The notes under the pieces are model-generated. The model was not told where the DNA came from, ran no database searches, and saw only the letters and a list, made by a program, of their open reading frames with translations. The translations under genes and the position numbers were made by a program. Positions 14,559 through 23,198 of a DNA stretch of 42,279 nucleotides are shown piece after piece. Position 1 is the stretch's first letter. The number at the start of each line of letters is the position of its first letter. This stretch comes from an uncultured Prevotellaceae bacterium (GTDB lineage Bacteria; Bacteroidota; Bacteroidia; Bacteroidales; Bacteroidaceae). The DNA is taken from assembly GCA_902792635.1 (NCBI GenBank), contig CADBAG010000019.1, positions 1-42,279 on the forward strand, written 5' to 3'.

Positions 14559-15611
14559 TCAGTGCCTCTCCCCGGCCCTCCCCCGCAGGGAGGGAGTAAG
14601 TCCTGCATTTTCCAGCATTGGCTCAATCTCGTCGATCGTCGGTGAGCCGATGACCTTCCCTTCGGGAGAGATAAGGATGAAGTAGGGCACGCCGTTGCCA
14701 ATCTGATATTTGGAGAAGAGATCCTTGTAGCCTTGAGGGGTCGTGCAGTACTGGGGCCACGGCTGAGGATGTTTCTGCATGGCATGCTGCCAAGCTGTTC
14801 CTTTGATGTCTATACTCAGGTCGATGATGCGGAGTTGAGACGCATATTTCTTGCCAATCTCCTCGACCTTCGGGAAGGCTGCAAGGCATTGTCCGCACCA
14901 GCTCGCCCAGAAGTCGACAAGTACATATTTGCCTTTTGTCACGACATCCTTGAGGCGCAGTATATTGCCTTTAGGGTCTTTGATCTGCAGGTCGATGAAC
15001 GGCTTGCCGACGGTCGACTTGCGCGCCTGTGCTACACGTGCAAGGAACTCTTGGTACCGTGCCGGGTCATCGGGACAGGCAGTGAGGGTACGGCTGAGGC
15101 GCTCCACGTCAGTATCGGAGAGATGAAACCCGCGTTTCAGATCATTATTCACAATCCAGGCCGTCACGGCCGACGTCGGATGGGTGGCAGCGAAACTGTC
15201 GGTGGCGGCAGGGTCGTGCCAGTCGCCTATGGCCTGCAAAGCCTTGAAGTCTTCCTGTACTCGACCGCCATGAATCTTCAGGTCGGGAGACAGTGTCATC
15301 GTATCGGCAGAGAGGAAAAGGTCGATGTAGTTCCAATGGATAGAATCCATAGGCCAGTGGTTCTTATCGACGAGGTCGAGATTGTTGGTGGAGAGCATGG
15401 CGAGCACTGTGCCTTTGACGGTGCCGCGGAGTGTGAACTGCCCGTTGCGGACCGTGTCTTGTGCCAGCTCAACGATGGAGTCTTCTGCGGCAGAAATGCC
15501 CACAGCGGTACCGTCGGGGAGTGACGGCACGTTACCTTTGATGACGAATGGTCTCTGTGCCTGAACAGCCATGGAGGCGAGGAGGCAGAAAAGGAATATT
15601 ATCTTTCTCAT
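14559..15611 (-). CDS. TlpA-like thioredoxin-fold exported protein with DUF4369-like N-terminus
   Basis: 350 aa with signal peptide MRKIIFLFCLLASMAVQAQ. Residues ~20-115 resemble the DUF4369 beta domain found in Bacteroidetes thiol-disulfide proteins. Residues ~200-335 are an AhpC/TSA-TlpA thioredoxin fold with active site W238-C239-G-Q-C242 (FWASWCGQC). A DLSIDIKG stretch and GVPYFILISPEGKV complete the fold. It should reduce or exchange disulfides in the periplasm. It lies 68 nt downstream of the FISUMP lipoprotein and probably belongs to the SusCD operon. The last residues (LTPSLRGRAGERH) are encoded by a GC-rich repeat-like tract and are probably not part of the ancestral protein. Confidence 0.9.
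   Translation of the reverse strand: MRKIIFLFCLLASMAVQAQRPFVIKGNVPSLPDGTAVGISAAEDSIVELAQDTVRNGQFTLRGTVKGTVLAMLSTNNLDLVDKNHWPMDSIHWNYIDLFLSADTMTLSPDLKIHGGRVQEDFKALQAIGDWHDPAATDSFAATHPTSAVTAWIVNNDLKRGFHLSDTDVERLSRTLTACPDDPARYQEFLARVAQARKSTVGKPFIDLQIKDPKGNILRLKDVVTKGKYVLVDFWASWCGQCLAAFPKVEEIGKKYASQLRIIDLSIDIKGTAWQHAMQKHPQPWPQYCTTPQGYKDLFSKYQIGNGVPYFILISPEGKVIGSPTIDEIEPMLENAGLTPSLRGRAGERH
14567..14597. repeat. GC-rich ccctccc/gggaggg hairpin at the TlpA-like gene end
   Basis: Arms 14576-14582 (ccctccc) and 14588-14594 (gggaggg) flank a 5-nt loop beside a ctccccgg run. It resembles the GC-rich dispersed repeats I remember from Bacteroidales genomes. It overlaps the last codons of the TlpA-like gene. 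No second copy was found in this window. Confidence 0.4.
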
Positions 15612-15645
15612 GGGTTGTTATTGTTTTTCTTGATATCGTGGTTGG

Positions 15646-15674
15646 CAGCCGCGGTGCGGCCGCATACACAACAC
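15646..15674. repeat. CATACACAACAC hairpin repeat, copy 1
   Basis: The hairpin cagccgc-ggt-gcggccg followed by catacacaacac lies in the 68-nt gap between the TlpA-like and FISUMP genes. A copy with differing stem bases (cagtcgc-gat-gcgactg) and the same tail is at 25859-25887. Confidence 0.6.
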
Positions 15675-15679
15675 GCCTT

Positions 15680-16372
15680 TTATCGTTCTCTTACGAACCT
15701 CACGCTGAGCATGTTGTTCGTCTTTGTGGTATGGCGGTAGACACGGCCATCGTTATAAAGGATTTTACGGAAGTAGCCGAGGCCGTCGGAGGGAGACGTC
15801 GATGTCCAATAATAGCCCATGGCACTCATGTAATAATATTTCGAGGCGAAGAACGTACTGTTGACATCCTGGAAACCGCCAAGGGCGAGGTGGACACCTG
15901 TGGTGTCGGTGAGCGATGTCGCCACACCGTTGCCGCGCCAGTCGTCGGCGTCAGCCTCAGTAGCCGACATGCCTAATGCTGTTTCCAAGGCTTTCCAGTC
16001 ATCATCCGTTGGCACGCGCCAGCCTTCAGGCGCAGCCTGCTGAGCGCCTTCAAAGGAATAGAGGTAGCCATACTGAGCGATAGTGCGTGCGTTGTTCGTC
16101 TGGTTGTCATCGCCCGGGATGCCTTGGGTGGGATAGATGGAGCGCGTGTCGTCCGTCCCTGTGTCGTAGCGAGCGTTCTCCGTCATCCAATCGAGGTTAC
16201 CGATGGTGATATAATGATAGACGTTGCCGTCGCGCTCATCGGTGAACGTGCCGCGTGCACACTGACTGTAGTCGTAGGTTGCTATCGTATTGTCATCGTC
16301 ACTGCTGCATGCCGTCAGTGCTAAGAACAGGGCTGGCAAGAGCAGAAGCATATTGATTGTTGCCTTTTTCAT
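15680..16372 (-). CDS. FISUMP-domain lipoprotein
   Basis: 230 aa with lipobox LALTA-C22 followed by an Asp-rich stretch (SSDDDN) that often marks surface-exposed lipoproteins in Bacteroidetes. The rest matches the Fibrobacter succinogenes major paralogous domain pattern. It has DERDGNVYHYITIGNLDWMT, ENARYDTG, GYLYSFEGAQQAAPEGWRVP, TDDDWKALE and a final YYWTSTSPSDGLGYFRKILY. Domain function is poorly known; it is thought to be a surface binding or adhesion module. The start overlaps the upstream lipoprotein stop by ATGA, so the two are translated together in the SusCD operon. Confidence 0.88.
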   Translation of the reverse strand: MKKATINMLLLLPALFLALTACSSDDDNTIATYDYSQCARGTFTDERDGNVYHYITIGNLDWMTENARYDTGTDDTRSIYPTQGIPGDDNQTNNARTIAQYGYLYSFEGAQQAAPEGWRVPTDDDWKALETALGMSATEADADDWRGNGVATSLTDTTGVHLALGGFQDVNSTFFASKYYYMSAMGYYWTSTSPSDGLGYFRKILYNDGRVYRHTTKTNNMLSVRFVRER

Positions 16373-17250
16373 TTCACGTAACCTAATTGATTCAACAAGT
16401 TTGTCATGATCTGGTATTTCTGCAATACGAGCGGGTAAGCACTGAATTTCTGCTGTACCTCATCAGCCGTACTGTTGACCACTAACTCTACATACTGTTG
16501 TATATCCTCGTCCTGGTCGGGATAGACACCTGTGTAGACGCCGCCCCACATGGCGATATGTGCTCCGCAGAAGCCGGCAGCATACATCAATAGGATGTTC
16601 GCCTCTTCTGTCTCAGGGGTATTGTCCATATAGACGCCATAGTAGCGGCTGCTGACAGAGGTGAAGGGCTCCAGTGTTGAGGCCGCCTGTGCCTGAACCT
16701 GAGAGACGAGGAGGTCGACGAGCACGGTTTGAGCATAGGCAGCCAAGGTCGCTTCGTCAGCCCCTTCGATCGTCGACAGACAGATGGCTATGCCACGTTT
16801 GCTGCTGACAACCTGTGGGTAAGGCGTCTGCCAGTCGAGATTGTAGTTGGTGCCGTCCTGTGTGTAGCGCGTGATGCTGTTGCAGAGCAGAAACGAGAAG
16901 GGGCGGAGCTTGCTGCCGAGGTGGGGCAGGACGCGTGAGGTGAGGAAGTTGACGGCCTGCTGCTTCTCGTCCATCGTCTTCAGATAGTCGAAGGTGTAGA
17001 CGTAAGCATAGGTTGATGCTGTGATGTTATAACCTAAGTCGAGGAGTTCCCCGTTGCTGAGGGTGTCGTTGAAGAGCAGGTAGCTCCCATATTTTTCCTG
17101 GAAAGAGCGGCGGAGCGTGGCTTCCGCACTGTTGTCGCTCTGAGGCACTTCGAATCCGTAGGTGTCGGCATTGCTTGGCTGCAGCGCATCTTCTCCGCCA
17201 CAGGAGGCAAGGAGAAGAAGCAGGGCGAACAAAGAAAATAGCTTATGCAT
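16369..17250 (-). CDS. SusC/D-associated lipoprotein of unknown function
   Basis: 293 aa with lipobox LLLAS-C17. After a short linker come mixed alpha/beta sequences (EATLRRSFQEKYGSYLLFND, YAYVYTFDYLKTMDEKQQAV). Position behind SusD and the N-terminal half recall the substrate-import-associated putative zinc metallohydrolase lipoproteins. However, no HExxH motif is present, and the region where one would be expected has lost it. I therefore treat it as a related but probably non-catalytic surface protein; that relationship is inferred. It lies 26 nt downstream of susD and overlaps the FISUMP gene by 4 nt. Confidence 0.75.
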   Translation of the reverse strand: MHKLFSLFALLLLLASCGGEDALQPSNADTYGFEVPQSDNSAEATLRRSFQEKYGSYLLFNDTLSNGELLDLGYNITASTYAYVYTFDYLKTMDEKQQAVNFLTSRVLPHLGSKLRPFSFLLCNSITRYTQDGTNYNLDWQTPYPQVVSSKRGIAICLSTIEGADEATLAAYAQTVLVDLLVSQVQAQAASTLEPFTSVSSRYYGVYMDNTPETEEANILLMYAAGFCGAHIAMWGGVYTGVYPDQDEDIQQYVELVVNSTADEVQQKFSAYPLVLQKYQIMTNLLNQLGYVK

Positions 17251-17276
17251 GATATATGTTTATTCTATTATTGATA

Positions 17277-18881
17277 TTATAGATCTCCCACGGTGTACGT
17301 TCTCGTGCCGCGTGGGTTATTCTCCATACCGGTATTCTGGTTGAGCACGGGCTGCGGGATGGGGAGTGTCCAGCCCCAGTCGTCCGGTGTGAGGGTGAAG
17401 ATATGATGGGCTGTCTTTGTTGTGCTCGACCGACTCTCGTAATAATAATAGTTGTGAGTGATGGTTGTTGTCTGTGGCGCTACCGTGCACACGGCATATC
17501 GGCGCAGGTCGAACCAGCGATGTCCTTCGAGGAAGAGCTCACGTTCGCGCTCGTTGCGGATGTCACGTATGAGCTGTTGACCGGAGGAGGTGAGCTGATA
17601 GTCGGTACCCTCCTTATAGCGGTAACGGCGCAGATGGTTCACGGCCTCGCGGGCGGCAGCCTCGTTACCCATATAGGCTTCAGCCTCGGCGAGGTTGAGG
17701 TAAGCCTCACTGCTACGGAAGAAGTTCTTGTCGGAGACTTCGTTCCATACCCGCTCGTTGGGGTATTCGTAGTAGTAGAAGTAATAGCTTGCATCGTCAG
17801 GATCCACGGTCTGGTCTGGTGTGCCTACATTACATTTCGTGTAGCCGTGGAACGAGCCGTTTGTCCACATGTATTTCGTCTTTCTCAGGTCGTTGTCGGA
17901 GAAGAGGTTATAGACGGTGGGAGAAATCGTGAAGCTCTTATACGTGTTCAGTGTGTAGCACATCACGCTGTTGCTTCCCATGGAGAAGATAAGTTCTCCG
18001 GACGTCGTAGAGATGACGCCCTGACCGTCGCTCTGCGTGTTGAGGTTAATGATTCCCGGATGCTCGTTGATGACCTTTTGTGCATAGACGGCTGCTTGCT
18101 GCCAGTTCTGCATATAGAGATAGACACGGCTACGTAGGAGATGTACGGCGACAGAGTCGGCACGGTAGTGCGTTGGCTGTGCGCCATAGGCAGTGAGCTC
18201 ACGGTCTGCTGTCTCGAGATCGGAGAGAATGAGGTCGTAGACCTCCTGTACCGTGTTGCGTTGGAAGACCTTGTCCTCCACCTCAGCACTGGTCTTGATG
18301 GGCACACCAGGGTCGGTAGCTGCCGTTGAGGGGTCGTAGGCCTTGCCGTAGAGGTTGACAAGCTGGAAATAATAGTAGGCGCGCAGGAAGCGGGCCTCGC
18401 CGTCGACCTTCTCTTTGCCGCGTCGTTCGTCTTCGGTCTTGTCGCTGAGATCCTTGGCACTGTAGATGACGTTGTTGGCGACGTTGATCATCTTGTAGAG
18501 ATTGGTCCAGCACTCGCTCTCCGTTGACGTGTTGTAGCCCGTGTAGGTATCGTTCTGACTGCTTCGTGCCTGCCAGGTATAATAACCGAAGACACGCTCC
18601 TTGCCGTCATAGCCCATGCTGTAACTGTTGTAGCTCTCAGGGTATTCGTCGAGTTCATCGCCGAGGAAATGGATAAAATACTCCGGGTCGCTCACCAACG
18701 CCACGGTATTGGCAGAGAAGGTCGGCTCATAGCAACTCCCGATGAGCAGTTCGTTGAGGTCTTCCCATGAACGCACATAGTCGGAGTCCTGCGAATATTC
18801 TTTCAGATAGCCGGAGCAGCTGGTCATCAGTGTCAGGGCAGCGGCAATCAGAATATATGGATGGAAATGTCTGATGTTCAT
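17277..18881 (-). CDS. SusD/RagB family nutrient-binding outer membrane lipoprotein
   Basis: 534 aa with lipobox LMTS-C22. The typical SusD layout is visible: an N-terminal helical part (RSWEDLNELLIGSCYEP), TPR-like helices (GEARFLRAYYYFQLVNLYGK, SRVYLYMQNWQQAAVYAQKV) and a C-terminal RagB/SusD region ending in RDIRNERERELFLEGHRWFD-LRRY. SusD proteins form a lid on the SusC channel at the cell surface and bind the substrate. It lies 22 nt after susC and is co-transcribed. The substrate is not known; no glycoside hydrolase is adjacent. Confidence 0.96.
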   Translation of the reverse strand: MNIRHFHPYILIAAALTLMTSCSGYLKEYSQDSDYVRSWEDLNELLIGSCYEPTFSANTVALVSDPEYFIHFLGDELDEYPESYNSYSMGYDGKERVFGYYTWQARSSQNDTYTGYNTSTESECWTNLYKMINVANNVIYSAKDLSDKTEDERRGKEKVDGEARFLRAYYYFQLVNLYGKAYDPSTAATDPGVPIKTSAEVEDKVFQRNTVQEVYDLILSDLETADRELTAYGAQPTHYRADSVAVHLLRSRVYLYMQNWQQAAVYAQKVINEHPGIINLNTQSDGQGVISTTSGELIFSMGSNSVMCYTLNTYKSFTISPTVYNLFSDNDLRKTKYMWTNGSFHGYTKCNVGTPDQTVDPDDASYYFYYYEYPNERVWNEVSDKNFFRSSEAYLNLAEAEAYMGNEAAAREAVNHLRRYRYKEGTDYQLTSSGQQLIRDIRNERERELFLEGHRWFDLRRYAVCTVAPQTTTITHNYYYYESRSSTTKTAHHIFTLTPDDWGWTLPIPQPVLNQNTGMENNPRGTRTYTVGDL

Positions 18882-18903
18882 CTTGAATGATTATAATATA
18901 AGA

Positions 18904-21900
18904 TTATAACTGTATGTTGATACTGAACGTATAATACGGCGTATCGGAGAGTTGCACCTCTGCGAATCCGCTCTGTGTAGGCGTCTGTCCTTTCAACTTA
19001 CTGTTGCAGAGGGTATAGAGGTTGTTGCCTGTGAGGGTGAAGGCGAGGCGCTCCAGACCCCATCGGCGGAGGATATCCTGCGGCAGCTCGTAGGTGAGGC
19101 TGAGGCTCGCTAAGCGGATATAGTCGGCTGAGACGACGCGCACGTCACTGTAGTCATACATCGTCCAGGCGTTGGAGGCGAACTGTACACCTTGGTAGTT
19201 GGATCCCTGTGACCAGTGGTTGGCATACTGGTAGAAGTCGGGAGAGGTGATGCTCATGATCGACGGGATATTTGTGTTCTTCTCGTCGCCGGGTTTGCGC
19301 CAGCGGTTGAGCAGTGCGCGGTTGAGGTTATACTCCGGATAGATGTATCCAGGTCCGGAGTTTGTCGAAGATCCTTGGTTGAAGACCTTGAAGAGGCGCA
19401 CCTTATTGCCGGCAGCATAGTCCATGAGTACACCGAGGCGCCAGTTCTTATACTGCAAGGTCGACGAGATGCTTCCTGTGATGTCGGGATCACGTCGCCC
19501 ACTGTAGGAGAGCACGCGCATAGCCGTCTCATAGTTGTTGAGGCCCACGAGCTCATTGGCGCGGTCCTGCCAGTCGTCGAAGAGCGGACCACCATTGGAA
19601 GGGTTCAGTCCGATGAATCGGTAGGAATAGAAAGAGCCGATAGCCATGCCGTTAATGATGGCAGTACCGTCGAGATAGTCTTGTATCTGATAGGCGTCCT
19701 CACCCGGCTCGGTGTTCATCTTGTTGATGACCTTGGAGAGTGAGCCAGATACCATCCAGTTCCAGTTTTTCGTCTGGACGGGTGTGGCCGTGACGGAGAG
19801 GTTATAACCTTTGTTGATAATCTGCCCGGAGTTGACGACATAAGAGGTGAATCCGTTGACGTCGCTGATGGTCTTATCCATGAATGCGTCGTTGGTCTTT
19901 TTGTAGTAGACCTCGGCAGAGAGGAGCAGGCGACTGTTGAAGAGGGCAGCCTCAAGGCCGGTGTTGAACGAGTAGGTCTTCTCCCATTTGAGGTCGGGGT
20001 TTGCAAACTTGTTCACGGTCGACACCATCTCCTGATAATGCGTGTCATAGGCGCCTTTAGTCAGCGTGAGCTTGGGCGTCTGTCCTTCAAGCATGTTGCC
20101 TTGTCCTCCATAAGATATTTTCCAAGTCAGGGCATCCATCCATTTAGGCTTCCATCCGCTGATCTCCAAGATATTGGCCAGCCCGGAGACACTCCATACC
20201 GGCAGGATCTTCTCGTTGCTGCGGTCGCCGAAGCGGTTACTGCCATCGTAGCGCGTGTTGGCGTTGAGGGTGAAATACTGCTTGTAGCTATAGGAGAGGG
20301 TGCCGTAAGCGGAGAGCAGGTTGAGGAGGTTGTCGGTGATGGTGGGGAAGTTTGTCGTCATCCAGTTGATGAACGATGTGTAGTTGTCGGGCACGCTGGT
20401 GATAAACTTCCTTCCGCGGTCGGCATAATAGCCGCGCTGGGTGTATGAGTTGCCTTGATAGCGGGTGCTGTTGGCCTCGACACCGATGGCGAGGTTGATA
20501 TTGTGCTCAGAATACTTGCCGAAGTATCTGTTCATGTTACCCTGCAGACGCACGGTCCAGTTGTTGTTGCGCACATCGTTCTCGGAGAGCTCGCCACCAA
20601 AAGGCATCATACTGGTCTTCCCGGCGGGGATGCCATACTCGGTCTGTCTCAGTGAGGCAGCATACCAGCTCTTCTCACCGTACCAACCTTCGATGTTCGT
20701 ATCGCTGTTGCTATAGGAGGCAATGGCATCGAAGAACAGCCAGTCCTCGGGCGTGTAGCGCACGTTGACGGTAGCCTTGAGGCCGCTCTCGCTCTGTTTC
20801 ATGTAACTGTTGTCGAGCTCGTTGAGGATATTGTAACTGTAGGCACTGTTGCCCCCAGAGGTCTTCTTATAGTAATAATAGGTGCCGTCGGCATTGTAGG
20901 CCGGGATGACACGACTCGTGTTGTAGGCGTAGTTGATGGGATTGACGTCACTTTGGTCGTAGCGCTTCTTGTCGGTATACATGCTCAGCTGGAAGCCCAC
21001 CTTGATCTTGTTGCTGAGCGTCATGTCGAGATTCGTGGAGGCGGTGTACCGACGGTTGTAGTTGTCGCGGATGACATCGTTGTCGCCGGTGTATCCGAGA
21101 GAGGCATAGTAGCGGAACTTATCCGATCCGCCGCTGATATTGGCACTGTGGTCTGTAGAGAAACTGTCACGGGTGAGGAGCTTGAACCAGTCGGTGTTCT
21201 GTGTCTCAGCCTGCGCCACGGCGTTCTCAAACTCTTCGCGGGTGTAGACGCCACCGTAGTATTTCTGCATGGCATCCTCGTAGCCCACATAGCTCATGTC
21301 GGCGGGGTAGCTATAGTGCATCTCAGCTAACTCGCGCGAGACCTGTGTGCGCTCGATAGAGTTCATGAGATTGATCTTGTCGTCGGTGTAGCGTGGGCGG
21401 CGGCGCAGTGTTGTTGTGGCTGTATATGACACGACGGGCTTGCCCGGGCGCCCTTTCTTCGTCGTGATGACGATGACGCCGTTGGCGGCACGCGTACCGT
21501 AGAGTGCTGTGGCTGAGGCATCTTTGAGCACGTCGATACGGTCGATGTCCTGTGGGTTGATACCAGAGATGGCATTACCGATGCGGTTGATATAGTCGGG
21601 ATCGTTGATGACATCTGCCGAGAGGTTCACGGGGTCGTTGACGATGATGCCGTCGACGACCCAAAGCGGCTCACGGTTGCCGATGAGGGTGCTCGTACCG
21701 CGTATGCGTAGACGCGGCACGGAGTTGACCTCACCGCTACCGTTGGTCAGTACGAGGTCGGGGATGCGTCCTTGCAGCATCTTGTCGATGGTGGAGACAC
21801 CGTCTCGGTTGATGTCGCTCATCTTCACGCTCGTTACGGAGGAGGTGAGGTTGCGGCGGTCGATCTGCTGGTAACCCGTGACGACGACATCCTGCAGTGT

Positions 21901-22461
21901 CTGCGAGTTATCTTCCATGATGATGACGGCATAGTCGGTGTTGCGTCCCTGCCAATGGGCGGGCTTCATGCCGATGTACGACACGTTGAGCACGATACGC
22001 GTGTCTTTAGCGTCGAGTGAGAACTTGCCGTCGATGTCACTCACCGTGCTCACCTTGCCATCGCGGTCGCGGATGATGGCACCCGTGATAGGCTCGCCTT
22101 TAGAGTCGGTGACCAGGCCTTGTAGCTTGCGGCCCAAGCCAATCTCTTTGTCCTGTGGCGTGTTGGCAACCTTGAGGATGACGAGGGCGTTGTCTTTCTC
22201 TTCCACGCGGAGGGCATGGCCGTGGATGATGGCACGTACCACGTTGATAGCTTTCATGCTATGAGCGCTGAACGTGACGCGGTAGTCGACATCAGCATAG
22301 TTGTACTGAATGCTCAGACCGGCGAGCTTCTCCACTTTATGAAGAGCTGTCGTGGCGCGCTCTGCATTGAAACTGACGCTGATGGGCTTGTTGGCCTGAG
22401 CAAAGAGACTGAGGCTCATGCACAGGAGGAAAACAATAGACAATAGTTTTCTTTTTACCAT
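18904..22461 (-). CDS. SusC/RagA TonB-dependent transporter with N-terminal STN signalling domain
   Basis: 1185 aa with signal peptide ending LSLFAQA. Residues ~26-98 are a secretin/TonB short N-terminal (STN) domain (ISVSFNAERATTALHKVEKL, LSIQYNYADVDYRVTF). Residues ~113-195 are a carboxypeptidase-regulatory-like beta domain. Then come a plug (DVVVTGYQQIDRRNLTSSVT; GTRAANGVIVITTKKG) and a long C-terminal beta-barrel ending in the aromatic-rich YYTFSINIQL. STN domains contact FecR-type anti-sigma factors when substrate is bound, which matches the divergent ECF sigma/FecR pair 161 nt upstream. It imports an undetermined large nutrient with energy from TonB. Confidence 0.96.
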   Translation of the reverse strand: MVKRKLLSIVFLLCMSLSLFAQANKPISVSFNAERATTALHKVEKLAGLSIQYNYADVDYRVTFSAHSMKAINVVRAIIHGHALRVEEKDNALVILKVANTPQDKEIGLGRKLQGLVTDSKGEPITGAIIRDRDGKVSTVSDIDGKFSLDAKDTRIVLNVSYIGMKPAHWQGRNTDYAVIIMEDNSQTLQDVVVTGYQQIDRRNLTSSVTSVKMSDINRDGVSTIDKMLQGRIPDLVLTNGSGEVNSVPRLRIRGTSTLIGNREPLWVVDGIIVNDPVNLSADVINDPDYINRIGNAISGINPQDIDRIDVLKDASATALYGTRAANGVIVITTKKGRPGKPVVSYTATTTLRRRPRYTDDKINLMNSIERTQVSRELAEMHYSYPADMSYVGYEDAMQKYYGGVYTREEFENAVAQAETQNTDWFKLLTRDSFSTDHSANISGGSDKFRYYASLGYTGDNDVIRDNYNRRYTASTNLDMTLSNKIKVGFQLSMYTDKKRYDQSDVNPINYAYNTSRVIPAYNADGTYYYYKKTSGGNSAYSYNILNELDNSYMKQSESGLKATVNVRYTPEDWLFFDAIASYSNSDTNIEGWYGEKSWYAASLRQTEYGIPAGKTSMMPFGGELSENDVRNNNWTVRLQGNMNRYFGKYSEHNINLAIGVEANSTRYQGNSYTQRGYYADRGRKFITSVPDNYTSFINWMTTNFPTITDNLLNLLSAYGTLSYSYKQYFTLNANTRYDGSNRFGDRSNEKILPVWSVSGLANILEISGWKPKWMDALTWKISYGGQGNMLEGQTPKLTLTKGAYDTHYQEMVSTVNKFANPDLKWEKTYSFNTGLEAALFNSRLLLSAEVYYKKTNDAFMDKTISDVNGFTSYVVNSGQIINKGYNLSVTATPVQTKNWNWMVSGSLSKVINKMNTEPGEDAYQIQDYLDGTAIINGMAIGSFYSYRFIGLNPSNGGPLFDDWQDRANELVGLNNYETAMRVLSYSGRRDPDITGSISSTLQYKNWRLGVLMDYAAGNKVRLFKVFNQGSSTNSGPGYIYPEYNLNRALLNRWRKPGDEKNTNIPSIMSITSPDFYQYANHWSQGSNYQGVQFASNAWTMYDYSDVRVVSADYIRLASLSLTYELPQDILRRWGLERLAFTLTGNNLYTLCNSKLKGQTPTQSGFAEVQLSDTPYYTFSINIQL

Positions 22462-22600
22462 GAAAATCTCTCTATTAATGTTTAATCTGTTATAATATTC
22501 GTTTGTTATGGTTACGCATTGCTATTAAAACTTGTACGTATAAAGAATGTTAAATCGTTATTCTTGTTAACAGATTGCGAATGGATGGAAGAATTATTCG

Positions 22601-22609
22601 TAATTTTGC
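22601..22609 (+). promoter_or_regulatory. -7 promoter element of the ECF sigma gene
   Basis: TAATTTTGC lies 13 nt upstream of ATG 22623, giving a very short leader. It decides the start: an in-frame ATG at 22575 is upstream of this element. A TTG lies 23 nt upstream (22575-22577), slightly farther than the ideal spacing. Confidence 0.6.
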
Positions 22610-22622
22610 ACATTATTATATT

Positions 22623-23153
22623 ATGTACCGAACGACGAACAATAACGATATCGACAAGATGCGGCGGTTGTATGAACAGTTCTACGACCGTCTCTTTCTC
22701 TACGCCCGTACTTTCTTAGACGACGTGGAGGAATCGCGCGATGTCGTGAGTGAGACGTTCCAGACGGTGTGGGAGCGGTGGCAGAACGATGTCCGTGACC
22801 CGGGCTCTTCCTATCTATATACCATTGTGCGTAACCGTTGTCTTGACCGGCTGCGCCGGTCGAAAGCTTCCATCAACTATCGGGAGGAGGCGATTCATAG
22901 TGAAGCATTCAGTAACGATGAGGAGGTTCAGGAGTTTGAAAAGCGCGTGAGCCTTATCCATCAAGCGGCGGAGAGCCTCGATGAGCCGGGACGAACCATC
23001 CTGCGGTGTACCTATTATGACAAACTGACTTACCGTGAGACCGCAGAGAAGCTCGGGATCAGCGAGAACATGGTGCATAAGCATATGCTGAAAGTGTTTA
23101 AGCAGCTGCGTAAGTTGCTGTCGAAGGAAATGTTAAACAATGACAATCGATAG
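22623..23153 (+). CDS. ECF RNA polymerase sigma factor (SusC/FecR-linked)
   Basis: 176 aa from ATG 22623 (chosen because the -7 promoter element is at 22601-22609). Region 2 is visible as LYEQFYDRLFLYARTFLDDV and ETFQTVWERWQ, with the conserved YLYTIVRNRCLDRLR. Region 4 is the helix-turn-helix TYRETAEKLGISENMVHKHM followed by LKVFKQLRK. There is no long linker, as usual for ECF factors. It should direct polymerase to the divergent SusC operon when the FecR partner is released by the SusC STN domain. The FecR gene follows after 45 nt. Confidence 0.95.
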   Translation: MYRTTNNNDIDKMRRLYEQFYDRLFLYARTFLDDVEESRDVVSETFQTVWERWQNDVRDPGSSYLYTIVRNRCLDRLRRSKASINYREEAIHSEAFSNDEEVQEFEKRVSLIHQAAESLDEPGRTILRCTYYDKLTYRETAEKLGISENMVHKHMLKVFKQLRKLLSKEMLNNDNR

Positions 23154-23198
23154 GCACCGTATCATGATTCTTCACGTACCATATATAAAATAGGGAAA

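Noticed and set aside
14733-15524. A 263-codon plus-strand frame opposite the TlpA-like gene
   Set aside because: It is antisense to a protein with a clear signal peptide and CGQC site, and the frame has no support of its own.
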